Below, piece by piece: positions 1-9,050 of a DNA stretch of 64,000 bases. A model generated the notes under the pieces. That model saw only the letters and a program-made list of their open reading frames with translations, was not told the DNA's origin and did no database searches. Made by a program: the position numbers and the translations under genes. The DNA comes from Luteimicrobium xylanilyticum (GTDB lineage: Bacteria; Actinomycetota; Actinomycetes; Actinomycetales; Cellulomonadaceae). Each line of letters begins with the position of its first letter. The stretch's first letter is position 1. The stretch is from assembly GCF_009429125.1 (NCBI RefSeq), contig NZ_CP045529.1, positions 496,001 through 560,000 on the forward strand, written 5' to 3'.

Positions 1-6
1 GGCCTC

Positions 7-657
7 GTGCCTGACTGTGCGCCCTTCTCGGTTCAGAGTGTCGGGCGCCGCATCGCGGTCGAGCAGGAGCCTGGCACCGGCATCCCCTTGCGGGTGACTG
101 GGCGTCCGCTTCTGACGCTCAAGGTCGTGATGCACCTTGAGGGCGATACGTCCGGTCAGTACCTCGCTGTCGAGAGCTCGAACTTTGTGGTCTACGAGGG
201 CGACAGGGCTGCTGGCGAGCCACTGTTCCGCTATGACTACGTCCGGTCGCCGGTGTCGGAGATCCCGGCCGCCCACCTCCAACTGCACGCTCACCGCGAC
301 GCGATCGCCTACGTCATGGCACAGACCGGCACGTCGTCAGCCCGTGGGAAGCGCCGGGCGAAGAAGGCATCCGTACCGCATCTTGCTGAGCTGCACTTCC
401 CGCTCGGTGGCCATCGGTTCCGCCCCTGCCTCGAGGACCTACTCGAGATGCTGGTCTCCGAGTTCGGCGTCGACTGCTCGAAGGAGGGACGCGAGGCGCT
501 TCGCCGGGGTCGTGAGAAGTGGCGACGACAACAGACGCGCAGTGTCGTCCGCGACGCGCCCCAGGATGCGGTCGACATCTTGAGGGAACTGGGCTATCGA
601 ATCGAGCCTCCCGCGCCGGAGCCGGCGAGCAACGTCGCTCGGCTCCGCGCACTGTAG
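7..657 (+). CDS. Hypothetical protein, possibly cut at the window edge
   Basis: 216 codons from a GTG at position 7. No stop codon lies between position 1 and this GTG in the same frame, so the true start may lie outside the window. I do not recognise the family. The protein is soluble with no signal peptide or membrane segment. It has a basic patch (GKRRAKK, about residues 113-119), then a segment rich in His, Pro and Leu (HLAELHFPLGGHRFRPC), then a charged helical C-terminus. Codon use is actinobacterial but slightly less GC-rich than the next gene. A GC-rich hairpin follows the stop codon. The gene is real on coding statistics; its function is unknown. Confidence 0.7.
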   Translation: MPDCAPFSVQSVGRRIAVEQEPGTGIPLRVTGRPLLTLKVVMHLEGDTSGQYLAVESSNFVVYEGDRAAGEPLFRYDYVRSPVSEIPAAHLQLHAHRDAIAYVMAQTGTSSARGKRRAKKASVPHLAELHFPLGGHRFRPCLEDLLEMLVSEFGVDCSKEGREALRRGREKWRRQQTRSVVRDAPQDAVDILRELGYRIEPPAPEPASNVARLRAL

Positions 658-665
658 CGTCGCGG

Positions 666-683
666 GGCGGGGTTCCCCCCGCC
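666..683 (+). terminator. Hairpin after the first gene
   Basis: GGCGGGG (666-672), a 4-nt loop and CCCCGCC (677-683) form a perfect 7-bp stem just after the stop at 657. There is no U-tract, so termination is inferred only from the stem and its position. Confidence 0.4.
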
Positions 684-697
684 TGACGGCCCGCCCG

Positions 698-703
698 TAC
701 GCT
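698..703 (+). promoter_or_regulatory. -10 hexamer TACGCT, leaderless start
   Basis: TACGCT ends 6 nt before the ATG at 710. Transcription should start at or next to the first base of the start codon, and there is no Shine-Dalgarno sequence. The same offset recurs throughout the window. Confidence 0.6.
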
Positions 704-709
704 CGAACC

Positions 710-2461
710 ATGCCCAAACCCCGACGCAAGCGTGCCCACCCGCGTCCGCAGCGCCGTCGGGCACCCGCACACCCGGCGCCGCTCCACGACGCCAGCCCTG
801 AGGACCTGGAGCTCTTCCAGTCGCTGCGCCGCGGGCTCCGGGCTGACGAGCCGCTGGACCTGCTCGTCCTCGTCAGCGGGATGCTGGCGGTCTCCGACGC
901 CCGCGTCGTGGACATGGCGGCGGCACCGGACGTGCGCGCGACCATGCGCGGCGACCTCGTGGAGTCGCTGATCGGAGCGGCCTTCGCGGAGACGACGGCG
1001 GCCCTCACCGCGTTGCGGACGCTGCTCCCCGACGACGACTCGGACCTGGTCGCCGCCGTCGACACCGAGCTGCGTACCCGCCGCCACCCCATGCCGGCGT
1101 GGCTGTCCACGCTCGGCCAGGCGCGCGTCGTCGGGCCGGTGTGGAAGCTCACCGAGGTTCTGGGCGACGGCGACGACTACGTGTGGGCCGTCGAGCTCCC
1201 GACCGGTGAGGCGCTCACCGCGCTCGTCTACGTCGACCACAACCTGGGCGGGCTCGTGAAGGACGCGTTCGTGGCGCCGACGACGCTCGACGAGTTCGTC
1301 AGTGCGATGCGCGTGAACCTCGACGACCGTCAGACGCTCGCGCCCGCGGACCCCGCGGAGGTGCGCGCCGTCGTCGACGACGCCATCCGGCTCGGTCTCA
1401 TGACGTACCCGCCCGTGGAGTCTGACACGTGGCCCGTCGCGCGGCCGCTGGTCGAGTGGATGCTCTCCCTCCTGCCCGACGGCGGCCACGCACCCGAGGC
1501 GCACGAGTGGACTCCCGAGGAGCTCGAGTCGCTCGAGGAGGAGTTCTTCGCGTCGTCGTTCGGGCACGGGGTGGACCGGCCCGAGGCGCGCGGCATGGCA
1601 CGCCTGCTGTTCGAGTTCGCGGCGAGCTACACTGGCGGCGACCCGCTGCGGTGGAGCGGCGTGAACGTCGAGATCCTGCTCATGGACCTCGTCCCGAGGA
1701 AGGTCATGGCGCCGGCCGAGGACCTGGCCGTGGTGCCCGACCTCATCCGCGCGATCATCCCGTTCGCGCACGCACGGCGCGGCGTCAGCCCGCAGGGGAC
1801 CGTCACGGCACTGGAGTCCCTGGACCACTTCGAGCCCCTGTACCGGGATCTCGTCGCCTCCGACGACCGAGGCGAGGTCTTCGGGGCGCTGCGCGACCTC
1901 ATCGACCCGGAAGGCTTCATGGTGGACGAGCTCGCGACGCTCGTCGGCGGGCGCGAGGCGCTCGACGTCCTCGACGACGAACCGCTCCCCGACGAGCCGT
2001 TCGTCTGGGACGGGGTTCCCGACGACGTGCACGACCGTGTCGCGGAGATCGTCGCGCTCTGCGACGGTGCCGCGGACCGGCTGCTCGACGTCGAGCACCG
2101 GACGGCGATGCGACGGTTCGTCGCCCGGGTCGCCGTGGCGGACCCTGCGATCTTCCGACGGCGTGCGTCGGTCGAACGCGGATCGGCTGCCGTCGCGTGG
2201 GCCGTGTGCCGGGCGAACAACTCCGCCGGGGCGTATCAGGGACTCACCCTCGGTGAGCTCGTCGAGGCGTTCGGCGTGACGGGGTCCGTCTCGCAGCGGG
2301 CCGAGCCCATGCTGAGGGCGCTCGGGGTCGACCCGTCCGCGCTGCCGTCCTGGCGGGGCGGGCACGGGCTCGGGTCCCCGGACCTCCTGGTCTCGGACCG
2401 CCGTCGGGCACTCCTGGACGAGCGCGACATGCTCGCGGAGGGCGAAGACTCCACGGACTGA
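710..2461 (+). CDS. Hypothetical protein with a possible DUF6398-like C-terminal helical domain
   Basis: 583 aa with a very basic N-terminus ([17 protein letters not shown]) and an acidic remainder. No signal peptide or membrane helix is evident. The last ~110 residues contain a helical segment with VCRANNS followed by [20 protein letters not shown]. This resembles the small HTH-like end domain of DUF6398-type proteins, a loose match made from memory. The start is set by the TACGCT hexamer 6 nt upstream, which implies a leaderless mRNA. The stop is followed within 45 nt by ribonuclease Z, which has its own -10 hexamer inside the short gap. Function is unknown. Confidence 0.75.
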   Translation: MPKPRRKRAHPRPQRRRAPAHPAPLHDASPEDLELFQSLRRGLRADEPLDLLVLVSGMLAVSDARVVDMAAAPDVRATMRGDLVESLIGAAFAETTAALTALRTLLPDDDSDLVAAVDTELRTRRHPMPAWLSTLGQARVVGPVWKLTEVLGDGDDYVWAVELPTGEALTALVYVDHNLGGLVKDAFVAPTTLDEFVSAMRVNLDDRQTLAPADPAEVRAVVDDAIRLGLMTYPPVESDTWPVARPLVEWMLSLLPDGGHAPEAHEWTPEELESLEEEFFASSFGHGVDRPEARGMARLLFEFAASYTGGDPLRWSGVNVEILLMDLVPRKVMAPAEDLAVVPDLIRAIIPFAHARRGVSPQGTVTALESLDHFEPLYRDLVASDDRGEVFGALRDLIDPEGFMVDELATLVGGREALDVLDDEPLPDEPFVWDGVPDDVHDRVAEIVALCDGAADRLLDVEHRTAMRRFVARVAVADPAIFRRRASVERGSAAVAWAVCRANNSAGAYQGLTLGELVEAFGVTGSVSQRAEPMLRALGVDPSALPSWRGGHGLGSPDLLVSDRRRALLDERDMLAEGEDSTD

Positions 2462-2505
2462 TGATCCGTCGAGGCGTCGGCCGGTCCGGGTGCCAGACTG
2501 GCGCC

Positions 2506-3441
2506 GTGGCAGCGCGTGAGCTCGTCGTCCTCGGAACCGCCAGCATGGTCCCGACCCGGGACCGCAACCACAACGGCTACCTGCTGCGCTGGGACGACGC
2601 AGGGATCCTCTTCGACCCGGGCGAGGGCACCCAGCGGCAGATGACGCGGGCCGGCGTATCGGCGTCGTCGATTACGCGCATCGCGCTCACGCACCTGCAC
2701 GGTGACCATGCCCTCGGGCTCCCGGGCGTGGTGCAGCGCCTCAGCCTCGACCAGGTGCCGCACGTGGTGCCGGTGAGCTTCCCGGCGTCCGGGGCGCCCT
2801 GGGTCGAGCGGCTCGTCGACGCGACGGTCTACCACCGGGCGGTCGAGCTCGACCTGCAGCCACTCTTGCAGGACGGCCCTGTGCCCGACGGGCCGGGGCC
2901 GGGCGCGCGCACGCCTCTGACCCTGACGGCAAGGCGCCTCGACCACACGGTCGAGGTGTTCGGCTACCGCGTCGACGAGCCCGACGGGCGGCGCATGCTC
3001 CCGGACCGGCTCGCGGGTGCGGGTCTGTCAGGGCCGGCGGTCGGGAGGCTCGTCGCCGACGGCGTCGCGGTCGGCGCTCGCGGCCAGACGGTGCGAGTCG
3101 AGGACGTCAGCGAGGTGCGGCGCGGCCAGTCCGCCGCGTTCGTCATGGACACGCGTGTGTGCGATGCCGCGTACGCGCTCGCCGACGGCGTCGATCTCCT
3201 CGTCATCGAGTCGACGTTCCTCGAGCGAGATGTGGACGCGGCACGGCACTACGGGCACCTGACGGCGCGGCAGGCGGCGACCGTCGCTGCCGAGTCGGGC
3301 GCCCGGAGTCTCGTGCTGACGCACTTCTCGCAGCGCTACACCGACCCGCGTGAGTACGAGCGGGAGGCGCGTGACGTGTTCGACGGCGAGCTCACGGTCG
3401 CGCGCGACCTCGACCGGGTCCCGGTGCCGCGGCGGGAGTGA
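2506..3441 (+). CDS. rnz: Ribonuclease Z (tRNA 3'-end processing)
   Basis: Metallo-beta-lactamase-fold endonuclease of 311 aa that removes the 3' trailer from tRNA precursors. The zinc-binding signature THLHGDH is at residues 62-68. A further ligand Asp lies in the FVMDTR segment, and the late conserved LTHFSQRY motif carries the last His. The N-terminal GTASMVPT and NGYLLRWD segments are typical of the family. An in-frame ATG exists at 2461, but GTG 2506 is preferred: it begins the conserved fold and has CAGACT 6 nt before it, the leaderless pattern seen elsewhere here. It ends 40 nt before the convergent immunity gene. Confidence 0.93.
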   Translation: MAARELVVLGTASMVPTRDRNHNGYLLRWDDAGILFDPGEGTQRQMTRAGVSASSITRIALTHLHGDHALGLPGVVQRLSLDQVPHVVPVSFPASGAPWVERLVDATVYHRAVELDLQPLLQDGPVPDGPGPGARTPLTLTARRLDHTVEVFGYRVDEPDGRRMLPDRLAGAGLSGPAVGRLVADGVAVGARGQTVRVEDVSEVRRGQSAAFVMDTRVCDAAYALADGVDLLVIESTFLERDVDAARHYGHLTARQAATVAAESGARSLVLTHFSQRYTDPREYEREARDVFDGELTVARDLDRVPVPRRE

Positions 3442-3481
3442 CGTCTCTTGATCCAGTCGGCCACGGAGCGCCGCGATACCG

Positions 3482-3763
3482 TCAATGGTCTTGTCGTGAC
3501 GGCAATGTTGCTAGTTGTGCGACCTCGTCGATTCCCGGGTAGTCGAGGGACATCTTGTTCGCGAGATGCTTGATAGTCGTCACCTCGCCGTACGTCAACG
3601 GGACCTCGGCATCACTGAGACGGTCGCAAAGTGTTTCCAGGCCAATGCCGTACTCTCCCGCTCTGATCAATTCTCTAAACTCGCCGAGCATGTGGGTTGG
3701 AATGTGCGGCGAGAGCTCTCCTTCGAGCTGAGAAAGCTCCTCTTCAAGATCCAACGAAAGCAC
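3482..3763 (-). CDS. MafI-type immunity protein
   Basis: Small acidic protein (93 aa, or 90 aa if it starts at TTG 3754), all helical, with an IRAGEYGIGLETLCDRL core that resembles MafI-family immunity proteins. It should bind and block the nuclease domain of the toxin encoded just upstream, whose last 20 nt it overlaps. A GGAG motif abuts the GTG at 3763 but sits 9 nt before the TTG at 3754, so TTG may be the real start. The gene is clearly poorer in G+C than its neighbours, with codons such as CTT, TTG and AAT, which is a sign of recent transfer. The pairing with an EndoU toxin mirrors neisserial MafB-MafI and supports the call. Confidence 0.75.
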   Translation of the reverse strand: MLSLDLEEELSQLEGELSPHIPTHMLGEFRELIRAGEYGIGLETLCDRLSDAEVPLTYGEVTTIKHLANKMSLDYPGIDEVAQLATLPSRQDH

Positions 3764-5549
3764 CTCCGACTGGGTAGGCCGTGACTATGCCCTCTCCAGC
3801 GGGCGCTGTCACCACCTTGATCCGAACTCCTTGGCGTTCACCGACGACGACGAATCGTGCGGGTCTGCCCGTCCGTGTGAAGAGAGCCCCACCTGGTCCG
3901 CCCTCGCTCCACGTGCTTCGCGGGTCCGTGACGACATTCGAGACGTGCTCCATGATCTCATCGTCGGACCACTCCCGTGGGAAAGGGCTCTTGCCGGGAC
4001 CTCCGGGCCATCGATGTCCACCTCCCGTAACGTCGCCGTCGAGGATGTGCGTTCTTCGCTGGTCCGAGATGAATCGAGCGCGCTCGCCCGACGCGGTCGG
4101 GGCGATTCCATTGTGTCCGGCCATGTTGTGGACGAGGACGGGGTGGTTGCCGGCGAGGACGTAGTAGGTGTGGTGGGTGTGGACGTGGAGGTTGTAGACC
4201 GTCACCGCGTCGGATGCGTCCGCGGTCTTGGTCTCGATGGCGTCGACGGTGGCGTGTCGTTCGTCGGCGGTGATGAGCAGGTCGCCGGGGTGGAGGTCGG
4301 TGGCTTGGATCCAGCCGAGCCCGTGGACCATGAAGGGGTGTTCGGGTGTGGTGGTGAGGACGTGCCCGGCGATGGTGAGGTGGATGAGGGTCGTGGTCGG
4401 GCGGGCGAAGGTTTCTTCGATCGTCTCGATGGTTCGGGTGCCGGTGGTCTGGTCGTAGCAGTGGACGACATCCCCGGCCCGGAGGTCCTCGATCGGGCGG
4501 TCGCCATCCGGGGTTGCGACGAGGGTGCCGGCGGTGAAGCAGGTCCCGAAGGAGACTTTGCAGACCGGCTGTCTGTCGAGCCCCGTGGCCCCGTCTTGGA
4601 GACCGCTGGTGCCGAGGTTCTTGAGTCCGGTCGCGCTCTGCCGGGTGCCGGCCGCGAGTGCGGTCTTGGAGATCCCGGTTGCGGCGCGGGCTGCTGTTCC
4701 GAGGCCGAGGGTGGACAGGGCTGCCGAGGCGACGGCGACACCGGCTTGAGCCCAGGTCCGTTTGCCGGTGGCGGCGAGGGCGATGTTGGCCAGGGCTGAG
4801 GTGATCGCGGTGACGGCGGTGATGACCAGGAGGGCCCCGGCGAGTGCTTGCCCGACGACGGGGATGAACGCGACGACCATGGCCAGGGTGCCGGTGATCT
4901 GGGAGACGAGGTCGGCGACGTCGGCGATGGCGGCGACGATCTTGGATCCCCAGTTGTCCCACCACGAGTCGTCCAGGCCGTCGCTCGCGGTGGTGTGGTG
5001 GATGTGATCCGCGGCGTGCTCGGCGGCCCGGTCCCGCACGTCCACGGCCGTCGTGACCTCGCGTTGGGCGCGGGCCATGACCTGCTGGGAGGTGGTGAGC
5101 GTGTCGGCGGCGAGGTCCGCGTGCTGCAGGTAGGTCGCCCGGGCGACGGGGTCGGTCTCCACCTCGGCGAGTTGGGTGTAGTAGGTCCGGGTGCGGGTCG
5201 CGTCGGCCTGCTCGTCGAACGCGGCCCGCGCGGCCTCGAGGGCTCGGGCGGTGTCGGACTGAACGGTGTCCAGGACGCCCGCGTAGGTGATCAACGCGTC
5301 CCCGGCCGCGGTGTAGCGGGCGTGGGCTTTGCGGATCTGACCGATCGTGTCGTCCCTGGCCTCCACCAACGCGTCGACCGCGGCCGATACCGCACCGTCG
5401 ACGTCGAGGCGTGTCATCGCTGACGCGGCGCCGTTGATCGCGGCCGCGACCTCGAGGTACTCCCGCCCACCCGAGAGCACCAACACTGGGTCGCCGGGGG
5501 TCGGGTCGATGGCCAACCCGACCGGTGACCAGTCGACCGGACGACCCAC
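3744..5549 (-). CDS. Polymorphic toxin: T7SS-type N-terminus, Hint domain, EndoU RNase
   Basis: 601 aa in modules. Residues ~1-190 are helical, beginning with a DPTPGDP...YLEVAAAI segment like the putative type VII secretion signal domain. A hydrophobic stretch covers ~200-300. A Hint (hedgehog/intein) pretoxin domain starts at Cys337 (CFTAGTLVATPDG), with TPEHPF at 401-406 and the terminal HN at 474-475. The C-terminal ~100 residues match bacterial EndoU ribonuclease: HILDGDVTGGGHR (His501, His512), a following GKSPFP, and VTAYP near the end. Hint would cleave itself to release the RNase, which kills competitors lacking the MafI partner. The start is GTG with no good ribosome site, so it is tentative. 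No WXG100 partner or secretion gene is nearby. Confidence 0.85.
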   Translation of the reverse strand: MGRPVDWSPVGLAIDPTPGDPVLVLSGGREYLEVAAAINGAASAMTRLDVDGAVSAAVDALVEARDDTIGQIRKAHARYTAAGDALITYAGVLDTVQSDTARALEAARAAFDEQADATRTRTYYTQLAEVETDPVARATYLQHADLAADTLTTSQQVMARAQREVTTAVDVRDRAAEHAADHIHHTTASDGLDDSWWDNWGSKIVAAIADVADLVSQITGTLAMVVAFIPVVGQALAGALLVITAVTAITSALANIALAATGKRTWAQAGVAVASAALSTLGLGTAARAATGISKTALAAGTRQSATGLKNLGTSGLQDGATGLDRQPVCKVSFGTCFTAGTLVATPDGDRPIEDLRAGDVVHCYDQTTGTRTIETIEETFARPTTTLIHLTIAGHVLTTTPEHPFMVHGLGWIQATDLHPGDLLITADERHATVDAIETKTADASDAVTVYNLHVHTHHTYYVLAGNHPVLVHNMAGHNGIAPTASGERARFISDQRRTHILDGDVTGGGHRWPGGPGKSPFPREWSDDEIMEHVSNVVTDPRSTWSEGGPGGALFTRTGRPARFVVVGERQGVRIKVVTAPAGEGIVTAYPVGGAFVGS

Positions 5550-5731
5550 CCCAGCACCCCCGCGTTGCCACCGACGACGCGGCCCTCGCGCCGTCGTCGG
5601 CGAAACTACTCAGAAGCAACGGGCGTGACGGAGGTTATCCACAGCAGGTCGACGGCAGTCGGAGGGGACGGGCCCGGCGCGCCGCCCGACGGCAGCCGCG
5701 TCCCCCGACTGCGACCACTGCCGGTCCCGCC

Positions 5732-5737
5732 TACGCT
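5732..5737 (+). promoter_or_regulatory. -10 hexamer TACGCT, leaderless start
   Basis: TACGCT ends 6 nt before GTG 5744 and fixes that start codon in preference to in-frame codons further upstream. Confidence 0.65.
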
Positions 5738-5743
5738 CACCGG

Positions 5744-6490
5744 GTGAGGCCGTTCGTCCTGCTCGCGACGCGCGCCGACGACGCCGTCGCCGACGCGGAG
5801 TACGAGGCGTTCCGGCGTTACGGCGGTCTCAAGCCGGACGAGCTCGTCCGGGTCCGCCTGGAGGCGGGCCCGCTCGAGGCCGCGCTCCCCGGCTTCGACC
5901 CGACCGCGTACTCGGGTCTCGTCATCGGCGGCGGCCCGTTCAACGCGAGCGACCCCCCGGACAGCAAGTCGGAGACACAGCGCCGGGTCGAGGCGGAGCT
6001 CGGCGCGGTCCTCGACGAGGCGCTGGCCCACGACGTCCCGGTCCTCGGCGCGTGCTACGGCGTGGGGACGCTCGGGACCCGGTTCGGCGGCGTCGTCGAC
6101 GACACGTACGCGGAGGCGATCGGTGCGATCCCCGTCACCCTGACCGACGACGGCCGCGCGGACCCCCTGCTCGCCGGGCTCCCGACGACCTTTCACGCCT
6201 TCGTCGGGCACAAGGAGGCGTGCGCCGTCCTCCCGCCGGGAGCCGTGCTCCTGGCGAGCTCGCCGACGTGCCCCGTGCAGATGTTCCGCCTCGGTCGGAA
6301 CGCGTACGCGACCCAGTTCCACCCCGAGCTGGACGTCGCGGGGATCGTCGAGCGGATCCGTGCCTACCGCTACGAGGGCTACTACCCGCCGGCCGAGCTG
6401 GACGCCGTCGTCGCCTCGGTCGAGGGTGCGGAGGTCGACGTCCCGCCCCGGATCGTCGCCCGCTTCGTCGAGCTGTTCGCCCGGGACTGA
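5744..6490 (+). CDS. Class I glutamine amidotransferase-like protein
   Basis: 248 aa with the GATase-1 fold. The nucleophile Cys is in GACYGVG and the catalytic His-Glu are in TQFHPEL, so the triad looks complete. It hydrolyses glutamine and should pass the ammonia to an unknown acceptor. It is a stand-alone domain, like the GMP synthase-like amidotransferases found in many actinobacteria, and no synthetase partner lies beside it. The open frame reaches back to 5525, but the GTG at 5744 is chosen because the protein fold starts there (MRPFVLLATR) and TACGCT lies at the leaderless distance. The gap to rsbQ is 76 nt, and rsbQ has its own -10 box. Confidence 0.85.
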   Translation: MRPFVLLATRADDAVADAEYEAFRRYGGLKPDELVRVRLEAGPLEAALPGFDPTAYSGLVIGGGPFNASDPPDSKSETQRRVEAELGAVLDEALAHDVPVLGACYGVGTLGTRFGGVVDDTYAEAIGAIPVTLTDDGRADPLLAGLPTTFHAFVGHKEACAVLPPGAVLLASSPTCPVQMFRLGRNAYATQFHPELDVAGIVERIRAYRYEGYYPPAELDAVVASVEGAEVDVPPRIVARFVELFARD

Positions 6491-6554
6491 CCGGAGACCC
6501 ACCCGGACCGCCACCCGGCCCCCTGGGGTGCGCGGAACCTCCGCGTCCGTGTCC

Positions 6555-6560
6555 TACGCT
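6555..6560 (+). promoter_or_regulatory. -10 hexamer TACGCT of the rsbQP operon
   Basis: TACGCT ends 6 nt before GTG 6567, giving a leaderless rsbQ transcript. Confidence 0.65.
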
Positions 6561-6566
6561 TGCCGC

Positions 6567-7364
6567 GTGGACGTGCTGGCCAGGAACAACGTGTCGGTGT
6601 CGGGACGCGAGGGAGCGGCCCCGATCCTGTTCGCCCACGGCCTCGGCTGCGACCAGTCGATGTGGCGGCACGCGGCACCGGCCTTCGAGGGCGACCATCG
6701 CGTCGTCCTCTTCGACCATGTCGGCTTCGGTGGCTCCGACCTGTCGGCCTACGACCCGCACCGGTACGCCTCGCTCGACGGCTACGCGGACGACGTCGTC
6801 GAGCTCGTCGAGGAGCTCGGCCTCGGACCCGTGGTGTTCGTCGGGCACTCCGTGAGCTCGATGATCGGGGTGCTCGCGGCGGTCCGCCGGCCGGACCTGT
6901 TCGAGCGTCTCGTCCTGGTCGGCCCGAGCCCCCGCTACGTGGACGACGGCGCGTACCACGGCGGGTTCTCGCGTGAGGAGATCGACGAGCTGCTCGAGAC
7001 GATGGACGCCAACTATCTCGGCTGGTCGCAGGCCATGGGCCCGGTCGTGATGGGCGTGCCCGACCGCCCCGAGCTCGGGAGCGAGCTCGCGGACGCCTTC
7101 TGCCGCACCGACCCGGCGGTCGGCCGCCGGTTCGCACGCGCGACCTTCCTCTCGGACAACAGGGACGACCTGCCGCGCTGCGACACCCCGGCGCTCGTCC
7201 TGCAGTGCCGCCAGGACGCGATCGCCCCGGTCGAGGTCGGCAGGTACGTCGCAGACCAGCTCCCGGACGCCCGGTTCGTCATGCTCGACGCCGTCGGCCA
7301 CTGCCCGAACCTGAGCGCACCTCGCCAGGTCGTGGCGGCGATCAAGGACTTCCTCGGGTCGTGA
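6567..7364 (+). CDS. rsbQ: Alpha/beta hydrolase, RsbQ homologue
   Basis: 265 aa and colinear over its whole length with Bacillus subtilis RsbQ, the hydrolase that activates the phosphatase RsbP under energy stress. The catalytic triad is Ser95 (VGHSVS), Asp217 (CRQDAIAP) and His245 (VGHCPN), within two residues of the Bacillus positions. Other matching stretches are GLGCDQSMW, VLVGPSPRY and the ANYLGW loop. It probably hydrolyses or binds a small hydrophobic ligand. The stop codon overlaps the start of the following phosphatase, which is a second strong argument for the RsbQ role. No RsbV or sigma-B gene is in the window. Confidence 0.9.
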   Translation: MDVLARNNVSVSGREGAAPILFAHGLGCDQSMWRHAAPAFEGDHRVVLFDHVGFGGSDLSAYDPHRYASLDGYADDVVELVEELGLGPVVFVGHSVSSMIGVLAAVRRPDLFERLVLVGPSPRYVDDGAYHGGFSREEIDELLETMDANYLGWSQAMGPVVMGVPDRPELGSELADAFCRTDPAVGRRFARATFLSDNRDDLPRCDTPALVLQCRQDAIAPVEVGRYVADQLPDARFVMLDAVGHCPNLSAPRQVVAAIKDFLGS

Positions 7365-8929
7365 CGGATCAGGGGTCGGGGCGTCCGGCGGACCGTCGTG
7401 CGTCCGCGTGGCACCGTGCCCCCGTCGCGCTCCTTCGGCTCGACGCCGACGGTGTCGTCCTGGACGCGAACGAGCTGCTCCTGCGGTGGTTGGGCCGCCC
7501 CCGACGGGCCGTCGTCGGGCAGGCGCGGATCGGCGAGCTGCTCACCGTCGGCGGCCGCATCTTCTGGGAGACCCACGTCGGACCGATGCTGCGCCTGCAG
7601 GGGCGGGTCGACGAGGTCGCCGTCGAGCTGCGCTGCGCGGAGGGGCGCAAGCCGGTCCTGATGTCGGTGCGGGCGGGCGCGCGGCCAGGCGGGCGCCGTG
7701 GCGAGGGCGACGTCGACGACGGCGAGACGGTCGTCGACGTCGCCCTGTTCGCGGCCGAGCAGCGGGTCCGGTACGAGCGGGAGATCGTGGCGGCGCGCGA
7801 CGACGCCGAGCGGACGGCCGAGAGGCTGCGGACCCTCCAGGCGGTGAGCGTGGCGCTCGCGCCCGTCCTCGGGGTGGACGCGCTGGCCGACGCCCTCGGG
7901 GCGGCGCTCGCGCGGAGCCTGGGAGTTCGTGCCACCGCGCTGTGGCTCCCCGGGACGGACGGCAGGTGGCGCCGCCTGGGCGCCCCGACGTCGTACCTTC
8001 ACGACGCCGACGTGCCGCCGGCGCCCGGCCCCGACGGTTTCGCGGCCGAGCCCGACGGGAGCGTCGTGCTCGAGCTGACTCCCCGTTCCGACCTGCGCGG
8101 TCGGCTCGTGGTGACACCGAGCGGCTCGGCCGGTGACCTGCCCCTGGACGTCGACACGCTCGTCGCGGTCGCCCGCCAGGCGTCGGTCGCTCTCGGGCGG
8201 GCCGCGCTCGCCGAGCACAGCGCGTCGGTGGCGCGGGAGCTCCAGCACGCGATGCTGCGGGGCGAGCAGCCGCAGGACGACCGGTTCGAGCTGGTGACCG
8301 TCTACCGGCCCGGGGTGCGCACGCTCGAGGTGGGAGGCGACTGGTACGACGCGTTCTGGCTGGCGGACGGTGTCGTCGCGCTCGTCGTGGGCGACGTCGT
8401 CGGGCGCGGGCTGAACGCCGCAGCGACCATGGGGCAGCTGCGGACCGCGGTCCGGGCGGTGGCGACCGCCGACCTCGCCCCCGACGAGGTGCTGGACCGG
8501 CTCGACGCGTTCGTCGAGCGGACGTCGGTGGGCTTCTCGGCGAGCCTCGTGTACGCCGTCGTCGACCTGCAGGACGGGCTCGTCCGTTACGCGTGCGCGG
8601 GTCACCCGCCGCCGCTCGTCGTCGGCGGGTCGGGCGGTGCGCGCCTGGTGTGGGGTGGCCGGTCCGCCACGCTCGGTGTGCCGAGGACGCGACGGTCGGC
8701 GACGGCCTCCCTCCTCCCCGGGGACACCCTGCTCCTGTACACGGACGGTCTCGTGGAGCGCCGCGACCGGGGCCTGCGGGAGGGGTTCGCCGCGCTGGTC
8801 GCGTCGGCCTCCCGGCGCCGGGACGAGGGTCAGGCGTTCGACGACGGGTTCGTCGACGAGCAGCTCGTCGGCATCGTCGAGAGCGACGACACGTGCCTCC
8901 TCGCGATGACGTGGCGCGGCGGGGCGTGA
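7361..8929 (+). CDS. rsbP: PAS-GAF-PP2C serine phosphatase, RsbP-like
   Basis: 522 aa, cytoplasmic. A PAS-type sensor (residues ~18-135: VALLRLDADGVVLDANELLLRWLG) is followed by a coiled-coil region and a GAF-like segment (~150-280). The SpoIIE/RsbU-type PP2C phosphatase domain then runs to the end. Metal-binding acidic residues are visible in VGGDWYDAF (~324-332), GDVVGRG (344-350) and LYTDGLVE. It should dephosphorylate an anti-anti-sigma factor (RsbV type) when activated by RsbQ, so releasing a stress sigma factor. GTG 7361 overlaps the rsbQ stop, indicating translational coupling. The GAF-like domain is additional to the Bacillus RsbP layout and is my reading of the sequence. Confidence 0.88.
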   Translation: MTDQGSGRPADRRASAWHRAPVALLRLDADGVVLDANELLLRWLGRPRRAVVGQARIGELLTVGGRIFWETHVGPMLRLQGRVDEVAVELRCAEGRKPVLMSVRAGARPGGRRGEGDVDDGETVVDVALFAAEQRVRYEREIVAARDDAERTAERLRTLQAVSVALAPVLGVDALADALGAALARSLGVRATALWLPGTDGRWRRLGAPTSYLHDADVPPAPGPDGFAAEPDGSVVLELTPRSDLRGRLVVTPSGSAGDLPLDVDTLVAVARQASVALGRAALAEHSASVARELQHAMLRGEQPQDDRFELVTVYRPGVRTLEVGGDWYDAFWLADGVVALVVGDVVGRGLNAAATMGQLRTAVRAVATADLAPDEVLDRLDAFVERTSVGFSASLVYAVVDLQDGLVRYACAGHPPPLVVGGSGGARLVWGGRSATLGVPRTRRSATASLLPGDTLLLYTDGLVERRDRGLREGFAALVASASRRRDEGQAFDDGFVDEQLVGIVESDDTCLLAMTWRGGA

Positions 8930-8971
8930 CCGGCTGCCGAGACGACCGAGCCCCGCGCCGACGGCGCGTGC

Positions 8972-8977
8972 TACCGT
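8972..8977 (+). promoter_or_regulatory. -10 hexamer TACCGT of the aro leader transcript
   Basis: TACCGT ends 7 nt before the GTG of the leader peptide at 8985, so the mRNA should begin with the leader peptide codon itself. Confidence 0.6.
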
Positions 8978-8984
8978 GCCGGAC

Positions 8985-9050
8985 GTGATCAACCGTTGGT
9001 ATTGGCGCTTTACGCCGGCTCCGGGTGGAGCCTGGCGGGCCTGCGCCTGA
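8985..9050 (+). CDS. Aromatic-rich leader peptide for DAHP synthase
   Basis: 21-codon reading frame GTG...TGA that begins MINRWYWRF and has a third Trp at codon 17. Four of the first nine residues are aromatic (Trp5, Tyr6, Trp7, Phe9), far above chance in a proteome like this one. It starts 7 nt after a TACCGT -10 hexamer and lies about 150 nt upstream of DAHP synthase. Alternative hairpins overlap and follow it. This is the classic design of a ribosome-stalling attenuator that senses charged tRNA-Trp, Tyr and Phe. Corynebacterium glutamicum controls an aro gene in a comparable way. The peptide is too short to have another likely job. Confidence 0.75.
   Translation: MINRWYWRFTPAPGGAWRACA

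Noticed and set aside
314-2365. A 683-codon open frame antisense to the second gene
   Set aside because: Its product is full of Arg, His and Pro repeats typical of reading the antisense of GC-rich codons, and the plus-strand gene has normal composition and a promoter hexamer.
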